Assembly: GCA_030673965.1 (NCBI GenBank)
Contig: JAUTCN010000003.1
Span: 85,659 to 149,658, forward strand
Direction of reading: 5' to 3'
Origin: Fusobacterium sp. JB019
GTDB taxonomy: Bacteria > Fusobacteriota > Fusobacteriia > Fusobacteriales > Fusobacteriaceae
Length of the DNA: 64,000 bases
A model generated the notes under the pieces. That model ran no database searches and was not told where the DNA came from. It worked only from the letters and a program-made list of their open reading frames with translations. Every line of letters begins with the position of its first letter. Positions within the stretch are counted from its first letter, which is position 1. Shown here in pieces: positions 33,538-43,008 of the stretch. The position numbers were made by a program, and so were the translations under genes.

Positions 33538-34347
33538 ATGAGAAAAAAAATAGTTTATTTAACAATACTTACAATCTTAATCTTAGGTTTAGTAGGATGT
33601 AATAATAATAAAGGCAAAGATAAACCTTTAGTTATAGCTATGGAATTAGCTTATCCTCCATTTGAGATGAAAGATACTAATGGAAATCCTGCTGGTATCA
33701 GTGTGGATTTTGCTAGAGACTTTGGAAAATATATTCATAAAAAAATAAAAATAGAAAATATTGCTTGGGAAGGACTTATTCCTTCTGTACAAACTGGAAA
33801 ATCAGACTTAGTAATTTCTTCTATGTCTATTACTGAAGAAAGAAAAAAAATAGTAGATTTCTCCATCCCTTATTCTAATTCTCTTCAGGGTATTTTAACA
33901 AATAAAAAATCCAATATTAAAAATTTTAAAGATCTAGATAAAAAAGGAAATACTATTGCTGTTAAAACAGGCTCTACTGGTTTCATTTTTGCCATGAAAA
34001 ATGTTAAAAATGCTAAAATTATTGCCCTTGCTGATGAAAGTGCTTGTGTTACTGAAGTAGTACAAGGAAAAGCTGATGGATTTTTCTATGATCAATTAAC
34101 TATTTATCGCAACTGGAAAAAAAATAAAAAAACTACTACAGCTGTTTTTATCCCTTATCAAGATGTTGATGTCTGGGGAGTTGCCGCTAAAAAAGGAAAT
34201 ACTGACCTAATTAATAAACTTAATACATTTATTGATAAATATCAAAAAGAAGGAGGATTTGACAAACTAAGTAACAAATATTTATCTGAAGAAAAAAAAG
34301 ACTTTGATACCCTTGGATTCAAATGGTTCTTTGACTTAAAAAATTAA
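33538..34347 (+). CDS. Amino-acid ABC transporter substrate-binding lipoprotein
   Basis: A 269-residue family-3 binding protein with a lipobox (LGLVGC), so membrane-anchored, unlike the two soluble paralogues at 8.1 and 10.1 kb. Core motifs: LAYPPFEMKDTNGNPAGISVDFARDFG, WEGLIPSVQTGKSDLVISSMSITEERKK and a second-lobe VKTGSTGFIF. First gene of a second amino-acid ABC set, with permease and ATPase directly behind it. Ligand unknown. No leader peptide or attenuator is seen upstream; the promoter is not clear, and the previous gene's terminator ends 27 bases before the ATG. Confidence 0.92.
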   Translation: MRKKIVYLTILTILILGLVGCNNNKGKDKPLVIAMELAYPPFEMKDTNGNPAGISVDFARDFGKYIHKKIKIENIAWEGLIPSVQTGKSDLVISSMSITEERKKIVDFSIPYSNSLQGILTNKKSNIKNFKDLDKKGNTIAVKTGSTGFIFAMKNVKNAKIIALADESACVTEVVQGKADGFFYDQLTIYRNWKKNKKTTTAVFIPYQDVDVWGVAAKKGNTDLINKLNTFIDKYQKEGGFDKLSNKYLSEEKKDFDTLGFKWFFDLKN

Positions 34348-34384
34348 CAATATTTTTTAATTACATATTTGATTGGAGATAATT

Positions 34385-35170
34385 ATGAACATAAAAAATA
34401 TATTTATTACTGAAAATAAAAATAATTTATCCTTTGGTAAAATTTTATTTAACTTAATTTTATTAACTACTTTTTTAATACTAATATTTTGGATATCATT
34501 AGCTAAGATTAATGTTTCTTTTAATTTCTTTTTTATTCGTGATTTTAAAATACGTATTTTAAAAGGGTTTTTAATGACTTTTTACTTAAGTATTAGTAGC
34601 CTTATTGTTAGTCTTATTATAGGAATTGTTACCGCTATTTGTAACAATTCTAAAATATTATTTATTAGATACCTTGCTATTGCATACGTTAAATTTATAA
34701 GAGGTACTCCCCTTATCATGCAAATTTATTTATTCTTTTATATTATAGGAACTGCTTGGGGAATAGATAATAGATTTTTTTCAGGAATTCTAATACTTTC
34801 TATATTTGAAGGAGCATACATTAGTGAAATTATAAGAGGTAGTTTTATTTCAATTGATAGTTCTCAATTAGAAATTGCTAAAGCTGTGGGTTTCACAAAA
34901 AACCAGACTTTGAAATTTGTTATTCTTCCACAATTAATAGCCAGAACTCTACCTGCTTTAACTGGTCAATTTTCATCAATTATAAAAGATTCTTCATTAC
35001 TTTCTATGATTGCTGTTATTGAACTTACTCAAACAATGAGAGAAATTAGCTCTATTAATTTTAAATTATTTGAATGTTACATATTTTTAGGATTACTTTA
35101 TTTAATTTTAACATTACCTATTACATATATAAGTGAAATACTTGAAAGGAAATTTAATTATGAAAGTTAA
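34385..35170 (+). CDS. Amino-acid ABC transporter permease
   Basis: A 261-residue permease of the polar amino-acid type. It has an N-terminal extension with one extra helix and then the usual core: FLMTFYLSISSLIVSLIIG, RGTPLIMQIYLFFY, and the coupling loop SIDSSQLEIAKAVGFTKNQTLKFVILPQ. A TTG 12 bases earlier is in frame, but it overlaps the GGAG ribosome site, so the ATG at 34385 is the start. It overlaps the ATPase gene by 11 bases, which points to coupled translation. Confidence 0.92.
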   Translation: MNIKNIFITENKNNLSFGKILFNLILLTTFLILIFWISLAKINVSFNFFFIRDFKIRILKGFLMTFYLSISSLIVSLIIGIVTAICNNSKILFIRYLAIAYVKFIRGTPLIMQIYLFFYIIGTAWGIDNRFFSGILILSIFEGAYISEIIRGSFISIDSSQLEIAKAVGFTKNQTLKFVILPQLIARTLPALTGQFSSIIKDSSLLSMIAVIELTQTMREISSINFKLFECYIFLGLLYLILTLPITYISEILERKFNYES

Positions 35171-35897
35171 ACTTATCAATTTAAATAAAAATTTTGGAAA
35201 AAATAAAGAAGTTTTTTCTAATATAAATTTTGATAAAAATATAAATTCTCTTGCTATTATAGGTCCTTCTGGAGGAGGTAAATCAACTCTATTAAAAATA
35301 ATAGGAGGACTTTTATCTCCCTCTTCAGGAAAAATGTATATAGATGATAAACATATTTCTTTTAATGAGGATTCATTAAATTCTTATCGGAAAAAAATAG
35401 GCTTTGTTTTTCAACATAGTGGATTATTTAAACATATGACTGCTATTGATAATATTAAAATTCCTCTTATCCACGTACATAATTATTCTGAAGAAGATGC
35501 TGAAAAAAGAGCTTTAGAATTACTTAAAAGATTTGGACTTGAAAATGATGCCTATAAAAAACCTAATGAATTATCTGGAGGACAAAAACAAAGAATTTCA
35601 ATAGCTCGAGCTGTAGCTCCAAAACCTGAATTTCTTTTATTTGACGAGCCTACATCTGCTTTAGATCCTGAATATACTGTTGAAGTTCTCGATATTATCA
35701 ACGAATTAAAAAAAGATAATATTGATTTTATTATTGTTACTCATGAAATGGGATTTGCTAGACATGCTTGTAATAATGTTGCTTTTCTAGCTGATGGAAA
35801 ACTCCTAGAATTTGGAGAAAGTGAAGAAGTCTTTAGAAATCCAAAAAATAACAAACTAAAAAAATTTCTAAGTAAACTTTTAGAATGGAATATTTAA
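35160..35897 (+). CDS. Amino-acid ABC transporter ATP-binding protein
   Basis: A 245-residue ABC ATPase. Walker A GPSGGGKST, Q-loop FVFQHSG, signature LSGGQKQR, Walker B LLFDEP and switch His in VTHEMG are all present, at normal family length. The frame opens 27 bases earlier, but AAAGGAAA precedes the ATG at 35160, which lies within the permease end. Powers the transporter encoded by the two genes before it. A terminator follows at once. Confidence 0.93.
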   Translation: MKVKLINLNKNFGKNKEVFSNINFDKNINSLAIIGPSGGGKSTLLKIIGGLLSPSSGKMYIDDKHISFNEDSLNSYRKKIGFVFQHSGLFKHMTAIDNIKIPLIHVHNYSEEDAEKRALELLKRFGLENDAYKKPNELSGGQKQRISIARAVAPKPEFLLFDEPTSALDPEYTVEVLDIINELKKDNIDFIIVTHEMGFARHACNNVAFLADGKLLEFGESEEVFRNPKNNKLKKFLSKLLEWNI

Positions 35898-35920
35898 AAA
35901 AGGGATTACTCCCTTTTTTT
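35894..35920. terminator. Bidirectional terminator between convergent genes
   Basis: AGGGA pairs with TCCCT over a 4-base loop (35901-35914), with an A run before and a T run after, serving both the ABC operon and the YchJ-like gene. Confidence 0.85.
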
Positions 35921-36252
35921 TATTCTTGTAAATATCCTTTATAATACCATTTTCTTCCTTTTTTTAAAAAATAGCTAACTTCATGATGAATTTTTTCTTC
36001 ACCAGTTTCTTTTTCAGTATATTTAGCTTGAAATTCAACTATTCCATCCTTATCTAATTTTTCTCCTCTTTCTACTCTTAATATTTTTAATTCTAGCCAT
36101 TGAACTGAATTATTCCATATTTTTACTTCTTCCCAATTTATTTTTTTGCTTTCTTTTTTATCCCAAGTTTTTTTTACATATTCTATATCACTAACTTTAT
36201 ACGCTTCATATCTTGATTTCATTAATTCTAACGCTGTTTTTGGATTTTCCAT
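35920..36252 (-). CDS. YchJ-like (NTF2-fold) protein without SEC-C motifs
   Basis: A 110-residue cytoplasmic protein. ALELMKSRYEAYKVSDIEYVKKTWDKK matches the central domain of YchJ/UPF0225 proteins, and the strand-rich rest (GIVEFQAKYTEKETGEEKIHHEVSYFLKKGRKWYYKGY) fits the NTF2-like fold. The zinc-binding SEC-C segments that flank this domain in YchJ are missing, so this is the domain alone. Function unknown. GAGGTGAATT precedes the ATG. Divergent from the DUF3955 gene. Confidence 0.7.
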   Translation of the reverse strand: MENPKTALELMKSRYEAYKVSDIEYVKKTWDKKESKKINWEEVKIWNNSVQWLELKILRVERGEKLDKDGIVEFQAKYTEKETGEEKIHHEVSYFLKKGRKWYYKGYLQE

Positions 36253-36333
36253 AATTCACCTCTTTATTTTTATAATATCTTATTATATAATATTCTTTCA
36301 CGAAATTACAAAAATAACTTTATCAAAACATTG

Positions 36334-36362
36334 TTGACATCTACAAATCTAAAATGTATACT
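36334..36362 (+). promoter_or_regulatory. Promoter of the DUF3955-mutL-lysS gene set
   Basis: Perfect TTGACA (36334-36339), 17-bp spacer, TATACT (36357-36362). No terminator is visible until 42606, so one message could span seven genes. Confidence 0.85.
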
Positions 36363-36397
36363 CAAATTAGTTATTTTAAATTTAAAAGGAGGGTAAT

Positions 36398-36628
36398 ATG
36401 TTTAAAAATTATATTTCATCTTATATTCTAATTTTTCTTGCATTTTGTTGCAACATAGCTTATAAATTAATCGGATCTAGCGTTGATAAAGAAGGCTTTC
36501 TTAAGGAACCTTTTTTTCTTATTCCAATTGGGTACTTTTTATTTTTCTTATCCATATTATTTTTCTTAATAACTACATTAAAAAAAATTAAAAGTAAATT
36601 TAGAAAAAACAAACATAAACTTAATTAA
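36398..36628 (+). CDS. DUF3955 small membrane protein
   Basis: A 76-residue membrane protein with two hydrophobic helices (about 8-27 and 43-62) and a basic tail. The segment IAYKLIGSSVDKEGFLKEPFFLIPIGY matches DUF3955, a family of small inner-membrane proteins of unknown role; its central EPFFLIPIG stretch is the hallmark. AGGAGGG precedes the ATG, and mutL follows after 18 bases. First gene behind a strong promoter. Confidence 0.75.
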   Translation: MFKNYISSYILIFLAFCCNIAYKLIGSSVDKEGFLKEPFFLIPIGYFLFFLSILFFLITTLKKIKSKFRKNKHKLN

Positions 36629-36646
36629 AAATATTTAGGAGGATAA

Positions 36647-38467
36647 ATGGGCTTAATAAAAATTTTAGATGAAAAAGTTTCTAATATGATTGCTGCTGGA
36701 GAAGTTGTTGAAAATCCTGCTAGTATGATAAAAGAATTGCTTGAAAATTCAATTGATGCAAAAAGTACTGAAATTATAATCTCAGTTAAAAATAATAATA
36801 GATCTGTAAAAATTTCTGATAATGGAAAAGGAATGTCCAAAGAAGACTTACTTCTTTCCATAGAAAGACATGCCACTAGTAAAATCTATACTAAGGAAGA
36901 TTTATCTAATATTTTAACTTATGGATTTAGAGGGGAGGCTCTTTCTTCGATTTCTTCTGTTTCTAAAATTAGAATAACTACAAAAACTATTGAAAGTGAG
37001 CAAGGAAGTGTTTTAAATGCTCTTGGTGGGAAAATAACAAACATTAAAGATATTTCTAGAGAGGTTGGTACTGAAATTGAAATAAAAGATTTGTTTTTTA
37101 ATACTCCTGCTAGATTAAAATTTCTAAGAAAAACAACTACTGAATTTAGAGCTATAAAAGAAGCTGTTATCTTAGAAGCCTTAGCTAATCCTAATATTTC
37201 TATAACTCTAATTAATAATGATGTACAAATTTTAAAAACTAGTGGTAGAGGAATGAAAAATACTATACTTGAAATTTTTGGAAGAAATACATTACAAAAC
37301 ATCATTCCATTTCCTTTAGGATATCTTGGAAATATGTCTCTTAATCGTTCTAATAAAGATGGAATCTATGTATTTATCAATAATAGACCTATTAAATCTA
37401 AAATTATAGAAGAAGCTTTAATTGATGGATATTATACTAAATTAATGAAAGGAAGATATCCTTTCGCTATTTTATTTATTGAAATTGATCCTAAAGAAAT
37501 TGATATTAATGTCCATCCTTCTAAAAAAATTGTAAAATTTTCTGATGAAAAATATATTTATAATCTTGTTTATGAAAATGTTAAAAATAAACTTTTAGGA
37601 GATGTTGATTTTATTGCTCCTACAATTACCCCTGAAAATGGAAAAAAATTTTTAAATATTCAGGATTTTAAGAAGGAAATTATTAAAACTGAACCTATTA
37701 AATTAGAAACTAATAAAAGAAATTTCAACTATGATTTTAACATTGAAGAGAAAAATAAAGTTGATCTTGATTATGAAAATAAAGCTACAAATAAAATTTT
37801 TGATTCATCTAAAGAAAAAATTAAAAATGATGAGATTTTTTCAAAAAATTACTTTTCAAATAATGAAAAAACTGATAAACTAGAAAGAGTTAGTAATGTT
37901 AAAAATGATTATAAAATAATTGGACAATTTGCAAATTCTTTCATAATATTAGAACGCAATAATGTCCTTGAAATCTATGATCAGCACATAATTCATGAAA
38001 GAATTTTATATGAAAAATTTAAAAATGATTATAAAAATAAAAGTATCTCTATACAACAACTGTTAGTCCCTGTTAAATTTTCTGTTTCAGCTAAAGATAA
38101 AGAAACTATTGAAAATCATCTTGAACTTTTAAGAGATTTTGGTTTTGAAGTTGATTTTTTTGGAAAAATTGATATTATTATCCGAGCAGTTCCAAATATA
38201 AAATTTCTTTGTAGTATTGAAGAATTATTTAGGAATATTATCGAAGATTTAAAGAATACTAATTTAAGAAATTCCTTAATTGAAGATACTATTATTATGT
38301 CTTCTTGTAAAAATGCTATTAAAGCAAATCAACCTTTAAATAATACAGAAATTAAGATATTATTAGACCAATTATTTTTATTAGATGAATATACTTGCCC
38401 TCATGGAAGACCTATTTTAATGAAACTAACTCTTAATGATATTGAAAAATTATTTAACAGAAAATAA
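36647..38467 (+). CDS. mutL: DNA mismatch repair protein MutL (endonuclease type)
   Basis: A 606-residue MutL. The GHKL ATPase motifs are at the N-terminus: KELLENSIDAKS, SDNGKGMSKED, TSKI and GFRGEALSSI. The middle linker (about 335-415) is Lys/Asn-rich. The C-terminal domain keeps the metal-dependent nicking motif in the form DQHIIHERILYE (445-456; usual DQHAxxE-x4-E, with Ile in place of Ala) and CPHGRP near the end, so it should nick the strand itself as in organisms without MutH. AGGAGG precedes the ATG. rlmH follows 15 bases on. Confidence 0.95.
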   Translation: MGLIKILDEKVSNMIAAGEVVENPASMIKELLENSIDAKSTEIIISVKNNNRSVKISDNGKGMSKEDLLLSIERHATSKIYTKEDLSNILTYGFRGEALSSISSVSKIRITTKTIESEQGSVLNALGGKITNIKDISREVGTEIEIKDLFFNTPARLKFLRKTTTEFRAIKEAVILEALANPNISITLINNDVQILKTSGRGMKNTILEIFGRNTLQNIIPFPLGYLGNMSLNRSNKDGIYVFINNRPIKSKIIEEALIDGYYTKLMKGRYPFAILFIEIDPKEIDINVHPSKKIVKFSDEKYIYNLVYENVKNKLLGDVDFIAPTITPENGKKFLNIQDFKKEIIKTEPIKLETNKRNFNYDFNIEEKNKVDLDYENKATNKIFDSSKEKIKNDEIFSKNYFSNNEKTDKLERVSNVKNDYKIIGQFANSFIILERNNVLEIYDQHIIHERILYEKFKNDYKNKSISIQQLLVPVKFSVSAKDKETIENHLELLRDFGFEVDFFGKIDIIIRAVPNIKFLCSIEELFRNIIEDLKNTNLRNSLIEDTIIMSSCKNAIKANQPLNNTEIKILLDQLFLLDEYTCPHGRPILMKLTLNDIEKLFNRK

Positions 38468-38482
38468 TAAAGGGGAAAAAAT

Positions 38483-38950
38483 TTGAATATAAATATAGTA
38501 TGTGTAGGGAAAATTAAAGATAAGTATATCAGTGATGGAATTAAAGAATTTTCCAAAAGAATGCAAAGTTTTGGAAAATTTTCCATAATAGAATTAAAGG
38601 AATTTGGAAATGATTCTGATAGAGCATCTTCAATAAAAAAAGAATGTAAAAATATTTTAGAAGTTCTTGATAAAAAAAGAGGATATAATGTTTTATTAGA
38701 TATCCAAGGTAAAAATTTTTCATCTGAAGAAATGTCTAAAAAAATTGAAGCTATTTGTATAAATGGATATAGCACTATTAACTTTATTATTGGAGGATCT
38801 TATGGAGTTTCAGATGAGATTAGAAAAGCTTCTCATCTTTTACTTAGTTTTTCTAAAATGACTTTTCCTCATCAATTAATGAGACTTATTCTTTCGGAAC
38901 AAATTTACAGATGGTTTAGCATTATAAACAACATTAAATATCACAAATAA
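38483..38950 (+). CDS. rlmH: 23S rRNA (pseudouridine(1915)-N3)-methyltransferase RlmH
   Basis: A 155-residue SPOUT methyltransferase of exact family length. INIVCVGKIKDKYISDGIKEFSKRM at the start and the knot FIIGGSYGVSDEIR, SFSKMTFPHQLMRLILSEQIYRW and final YHK are diagnostic. It methylates pseudouridine 1915 in helix 69 of 23S rRNA. The start is TTG with AGGGG 7 bases upstream; no nearby ATG fits. Between mutL and the acidic small protein gene in one operon. Confidence 0.96.
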   Translation: MNINIVCVGKIKDKYISDGIKEFSKRMQSFGKFSIIELKEFGNDSDRASSIKKECKNILEVLDKKRGYNVLLDIQGKNFSSEEMSKKIEAICINGYSTINFIIGGSYGVSDEIRKASHLLLSFSKMTFPHQLMRLILSEQIYRWFSIINNIKYHK

Positions 38951-38964
38951 TTTAGGAGGTTTTT

Positions 38965-39303
38965 ATGTTTTCACTAGGAGACTATTTCACAAAAGAAATA
39001 AGTGGAAATGAATACGATTTTGAAATAATTGACAATGTAACTTATGAATCAGAGGATTATCTTCTTGCAGATAATGAAGAAGGAGAAACTTTTGTTTTTA
39101 TTGACACTGAAGGAGACAAACCAGAATACTTAGATGATCCTGATTTATCTGATGAAATTTTAGATTTTTGGAGATATTCTGAAGATACTTCTTTAGATAA
39201 TATTGGAGATTGGGAAGAAGATGAATACTATGATAGAGAAGATAGACTTAATACTTCTCAACGTTTTGATAATGAAAATTATGATGAAGATAGTGATTAT
39301 TAA
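38965..39303 (+). CDS. Acidic small protein, DUF1292-like (tentative)
   Basis: A 112-residue, very acidic protein. The first 50 residues form a beta-hairpin pattern (YDFEIIDNVTYESEDYLLADNEEGETFVFI) like DUF1292, a family of unknown role; the rest is rich in Asp, Glu and Tyr and looks disordered. AGGAGG precedes the ATG. Its stop TAA overlaps the ATG of the next gene by one base, so the two are translationally coupled. Confidence 0.6.
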   Translation: MFSLGDYFTKEISGNEYDFEIIDNVTYESEDYLLADNEEGETFVFIDTEGDKPEYLDDPDLSDEILDFWRYSEDTSLDNIGDWEEDEYYDREDRLNTSQRFDNENYDEDSDY

Positions 39304-39671
39304 TGAAAGTAAACTTATTTATTAAAACTACTGAATCAAATAATAAAACTACAGCTTATGAAGTTGCAGCTATAAAAAAAATTAATAGATATTCTATTTC
39401 ATATAGATATATCGATGACTCTGGAAAAACAAAATTAGAGATATTCTCTAATTCTATTTTAATTAATCGACTGGGGAAAATTAAAAGTTCTTTTATTTTA
39501 AGAAAAGATTCTAATACTTCTTTTGAATATAAAACTGATTATTTTTCTTCCAATTTAAATATTTTTACCAAAAAATTAGTTATCTACCCTGATGGCTTTG
39601 ATTGTTCTTATTCTATTTTTCAAGAAAAAACATTGGTAAACAATATTTCTATTTCAATACGTGAAATCTAA
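39303..39671 (+). CDS. DUF1934-like beta-barrel protein (tentative)
   Basis: A 122-residue strand-rich protein. ISYRYIDDSGKTKLEIFSNSILINRLGKIKSSFIL, then EYKTDYFSSNLNIFTKKL and DGFDCSYSIF follow the DUF1934 (YwiB) layout of a small calycin-like barrel. Role unknown. It is coupled to the acidic protein before it (overlapping stop and start) and is 11 bases before the TPR lipoprotein gene. Confidence 0.6.
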   Translation: MKVNLFIKTTESNNKTTAYEVAAIKKINRYSISYRYIDDSGKTKLEIFSNSILINRLGKIKSSFILRKDSNTSFEYKTDYFSSNLNIFTKKLVIYPDGFDCSYSIFQEKTLVNNISISIREI

Positions 39672-39682
39672 AAGGGGGAATT

Positions 39683-41062
39683 ATGAAAAAATTCTTATAT
39701 TTAATAATTTTAACTAACTTGTTTTATAGTTGCCAAAATTTAAATACTGTAAAGCAACCTAAAATTATTAAACCAAGTATACTTGTTCAAGATAACTTCA
39801 TACTTAATAATTCTGGAATTAACTATTTTTTAGATATTACCAAAGATAATATTAAAAATAAAACTTCTAGAACATATTTAACAAATAATCACCCTGAAGT
39901 TTATTTAGGAGAATATGCTATTATTCCGATAGATAATATAGATTCTTTTTCAAAAGAAATACCTAAAGTACAATCTTATGACGCTTTCATAAAAGATAAT
40001 AATTTTTATTTTAGAAGTATATATCAAGGATTTTACTCATTTTCTTTCATAAAAGATAATCAAATATTAAAAACTATTACTATTAATAATATCTCACGTT
40101 ATAAAATATCAAAAGCTAATTTAGAAAATATGATTTCTGAAAATATTACTATTAAAGACTTGGAAAATTTAGAAAATAGTGTTACACTATTTAAAATGCT
40201 TTTTCCAGAAAATTCAAAAAATAAAGAATTTTCTATAGCCTTACTAGATTTAGCTATAGAGAACTCTGATATTAATATTTTTAAGAAAGAAAGTAAATAT
40301 TTAGAAAATAACTTTGATCTTAGTTCTCTTGAAAAAATTAAAATTATTAATGGAAAGACTTCTTTATTAAAAGAAAATATTCCATTTACTATTGAATATT
40401 TAAATTTCAAAGAAAATTCAAAAGAATTAAATGACTATATAAAAAGAGCAATTTTGAAAAAAATTAAACCAACAGCTCAAGAATTATTATTTCTTGAAGC
40501 TTGTTACACTAAAGAAAGAACTTTAGAACTTACTAACCAAATAAGTTCTTTTTATAAACTTTCAAATAATCCTACTAAGGCAAATTATTATAAAAGTGAC
40601 AATTCTTTTTTATTACCTTTGCCTATAGATAGTACTATTGTTGAACTTGAAAATTTAAATAATTCTGAAAATATTAAGATTGATTCACCGTCTGAAGATA
40701 AGGCTAACATTTCATATAAAAATGCTTTAAATTATTATAAAAATAAAAGTTATGCTGAAGCTATTTTAGCTTTTGAAAAAGCTAAACTTTTAAAAACAAA
40801 TTCAAGTAAAATTGAAGATGTTAATTTTTATTTAGGAATGTCTTACTACAACTCAAACAATACACCAAAAGCTATTGATAAACTAAAACTAGTTGATGAA
40901 AACAACTCAAATTATCCTGAAGCTTTATATAGACTTGGTGATTTAAATGCTAAGCAAGGAAATAAAGCTGAAGCTATTAAATTATTTAACCAAGTTAAGA
41001 ATCTTTTCCCAAAAACTATTTGGGGAAGAAAAAGTAGCATATATTTATTAAAAATAAACTAA
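39683..41062 (+). CDS. TPR-repeat lipoprotein
   Basis: A 459-residue lipoprotein: lipobox LFYSC near residue 17, then a long Asn/Lys/Ser-rich region, and at the C-terminus (about 345-459) tetratricopeptide repeats: ALNYYKNKSYAEAILAFEKAKLL, VNFYLGMSYYNSNNTPKAIDKL, EALYRLGDLNAKQGNKAEAIKLFNQV. The C-terminal arrangement resembles CpoB/YbgF and BamD-type periplasmic TPR proteins that link envelope assembly steps. GGGGG precedes the ATG. Next in the message is lysS. Confidence 0.8.
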   Translation: MKKFLYLIILTNLFYSCQNLNTVKQPKIIKPSILVQDNFILNNSGINYFLDITKDNIKNKTSRTYLTNNHPEVYLGEYAIIPIDNIDSFSKEIPKVQSYDAFIKDNNFYFRSIYQGFYSFSFIKDNQILKTITINNISRYKISKANLENMISENITIKDLENLENSVTLFKMLFPENSKNKEFSIALLDLAIENSDINIFKKESKYLENNFDLSSLEKIKIINGKTSLLKENIPFTIEYLNFKENSKELNDYIKRAILKKIKPTAQELLFLEACYTKERTLELTNQISSFYKLSNNPTKANYYKSDNSFLLPLPIDSTIVELENLNNSENIKIDSPSEDKANISYKNALNYYKNKSYAEAILAFEKAKLLKTNSSKIEDVNFYLGMSYYNSNNTPKAIDKLKLVDENNSNYPEALYRLGDLNAKQGNKAEAIKLFNQVKNLFPKTIWGRKSSIYLLKIN

Positions 41063-41083
41063 ATTTATTATAAAGGAGAAATT

Positions 41084-42577
41084 ATGAAAAGATATGCAGA
41101 TTTTATAGCAGAAGATCGTCTTCTTGCTGAGCAATGGCAAAAAGTTGAAGAAATTAAAGAATTAGGATTCGCGCCATTTGGAAAGAAATATGACAAACAA
41201 TTTATGATAGGTGATATATTAAAAAATGAGCCTGCAGCTGAAGGAGAAGAGCCTAAGTTATTTAAAACAGCTGGAAGAATCATGGGATATAGAATTCAAG
41301 GAAAGGCTGGTTTTGCTCACATTGAAGATCAAACAGGAAGAATTCAATTTTATGCAAGAAAAGATGCATTTGAAGATGAAAAGTTTTGGCAATTAGTTAG
41401 AAAATGTGGAGTAGGAGATATTGTTGGTATCACTGGTACATTATTTATAACTAGAACAGGAGAAAAAACTTTAAGAGTTAAAGAATTTACTTTACTTTCT
41501 AAAAACGTTAAAGCTCTACCTGAAAAATTCCACGGATTAACAGATGTAGAAACTAGATACAGAAAAAGACATATTGATTTAATCATGAATAAAGAAGTTA
41601 AAGAAACATTTATAAAAAGATCTCAAGTAGTAAATGAATTTAGAAATGTACTTGCAGATAAAGGATTCTTAGAAGTTGAGACTCCTATGATGCATCCAAT
41701 TGTTGGAGGAGCTGCTGCTAAACCTTTTATTACTCATCATAATGCACTTGATATGACTTTATATTTAAGAATTGCTCCTGAGTTATATCTTAAAAAACTA
41801 GTTGTTGGAGGATTTGATAGAGTATTTGAAATAAATAGATGTTTTAGAAATGAAGGAATCTCTACTAGACATAACCCTGAATTTACTACAATGGAACTAT
41901 ATATGGCTTATGCTAACTATGAAGTTATGATGGATGTTACTGAAGAACTAATCCAAAAATCTGCTATGAGAGTTGCAGGAAAATTAGAAGTTGAATATAA
42001 TGGAAAAACTATTGATTTAGGTAATTTCCATAGAGTTCATATGGTTGATATGATTAAAGATGTTACAGGAGTTGATTTCTGGAAAGAAATGACATTTGAA
42101 GAAGCTAAAGCTATAGCTAAAGAACATCATGTACCTGTTGCTCCTCATATGACTTCTATAGGACATATTATCAATGAATTCTTTGAAGAAAAATGTGAAG
42201 AACATGTAGTGCAACCAACATTTATCTATGGACATCCTGTTGAGATTTCTCCACTTGCTAAAAAATCTCCAGAAGATCCTAGATTTACAGAAAGATTTGA
42301 ATTATTTATTGATGCTAGAGAATATGCTAACGCTTTCTCTGAGTTAAATGATCCTGCTGATCAAAGATCAAGATTTGAAGCTCAAATTGAAGAAGCTGAA
42401 CTTGGAAATGACGAAGCTACTCCAGAAATTGATGATAGTTTTGTTGAAGCTTTAGAAGCTGGCCTTCCACCTACAGGAGGACTTGGTATTGGAATAGATA
42501 GACTTGTTATGCTTTTAACTGGAAGCCCTACTATCAAAGATGTTATTTTATTCCCTACTTTAAAAAAGAAAGACTAA
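41084..42577 (+). CDS. lysS: Lysine--tRNA ligase, class II
   Basis: A 497-residue class II lysyl-tRNA synthetase. An N-terminal OB-fold anticodon-binding domain ([26 protein letters not shown]) is followed by the class II motifs: motif 1 region [21 protein letters not shown], motif 2 [21 protein letters not shown] and motif 3 [13 protein letters not shown]. It charges tRNA-Lys. AAAGGAG precedes the ATG. Last gene of the mutL set; terminator at 42606. Codon use looks more highly-expressed than its neighbours (frequent GGA, GAA and GCT). Confidence 0.97.
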   Translation: MKRYADFIAEDRLLAEQWQKVEEIKELGFAPFGKKYDKQFMIGDILKNEPAAEGEEPKLFKTAGRIMGYRIQGKAGFAHIEDQTGRIQFYARKDAFEDEKFWQLVRKCGVGDIVGITGTLFITRTGEKTLRVKEFTLLSKNVKALPEKFHGLTDVETRYRKRHIDLIMNKEVKETFIKRSQVVNEFRNVLADKGFLEVETPMMHPIVGGAAAKPFITHHNALDMTLYLRIAPELYLKKLVVGGFDRVFEINRCFRNEGISTRHNPEFTTMELYMAYANYEVMMDVTEELIQKSAMRVAGKLEVEYNGKTIDLGNFHRVHMVDMIKDVTGVDFWKEMTFEEAKAIAKEHHVPVAPHMTSIGHIINEFFEEKCEEHVVQPTFIYGHPVEISPLAKKSPEDPRFTERFELFIDAREYANAFSELNDPADQRSRFEAQIEEAELGNDEATPEIDDSFVEALEAGLPPTGGLGIGIDRLVMLLTGSPTIKDVILFPTLKKKD

Positions 42578-42605
42578 TTAATTAGAATAATTAATATTTT
42601 ATTTC

Positions 42606-42641
42606 TAGATAGCACCTATTAAGGGTGCTATCTATTATTTT
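42606..42641 (+). terminator. Terminator after lysS
   Basis: TAGATAGCACC (42606-42616) pairs with GGTGCTATCTA (42624-42634), an 11-bp stem with a 7-base loop and a T-rich tail. Confidence 0.9.
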
Positions 42642-42660
42642 TGAAAGGATTTATATATTT

Positions 42661-43008
42661 ATGTTTATACAACTCTTAATACTTTTGTCTATAAATTTTG
42701 CTGGAATTTTGTTAGAACACTATTTTGATTTACCTCTTCCAGGAACAATTATAGGAATGTTTATTTTATTTATTTTACTTTATAAAAAAATCTTAAATGA
42801 AAAAAATATAGGAGAAATTTGTGATTTATTAGTAGGAAATATGATTATTTTTTTTATACCCCCTGCTATAAATTTACTTTCAACTATGGATTTATTGAAA
42901 ACAGATTTTTTTAAGATTATTTTTTTATTAATTATAACTACTTTAATTACAATGGTTATAACTGGTAAAACTGTTGACTTTGTAATAAAAAGAATGGAGA
43001 AAAAATAA
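42661..43008 (+). CDS. lrgA: LrgA/CidA family protein
   Basis: A 115-residue holin-like membrane protein with four hydrophobic helices. LPLPGTIIGMFILFILL and the later VGNMIIFFIPPAINLL are the LrgA/CidA signature. In other bacteria these modulate murein hydrolase activity or export small metabolites such as pyruvate with LrgB. The frame opens at 42625, inside the lysS terminator, so the ATG at 42661 is taken; its best ribosome site, AAAGGA, is about 12 bases away, rather far. Its stop overlaps lrgB. Confidence 0.85.
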   Translation: MFIQLLILLSINFAGILLEHYFDLPLPGTIIGMFILFILLYKKILNEKNIGEICDLLVGNMIIFFIPPAINLLSTMDLLKTDFFKIIFLLIITTLITMVITGKTVDFVIKRMEKK

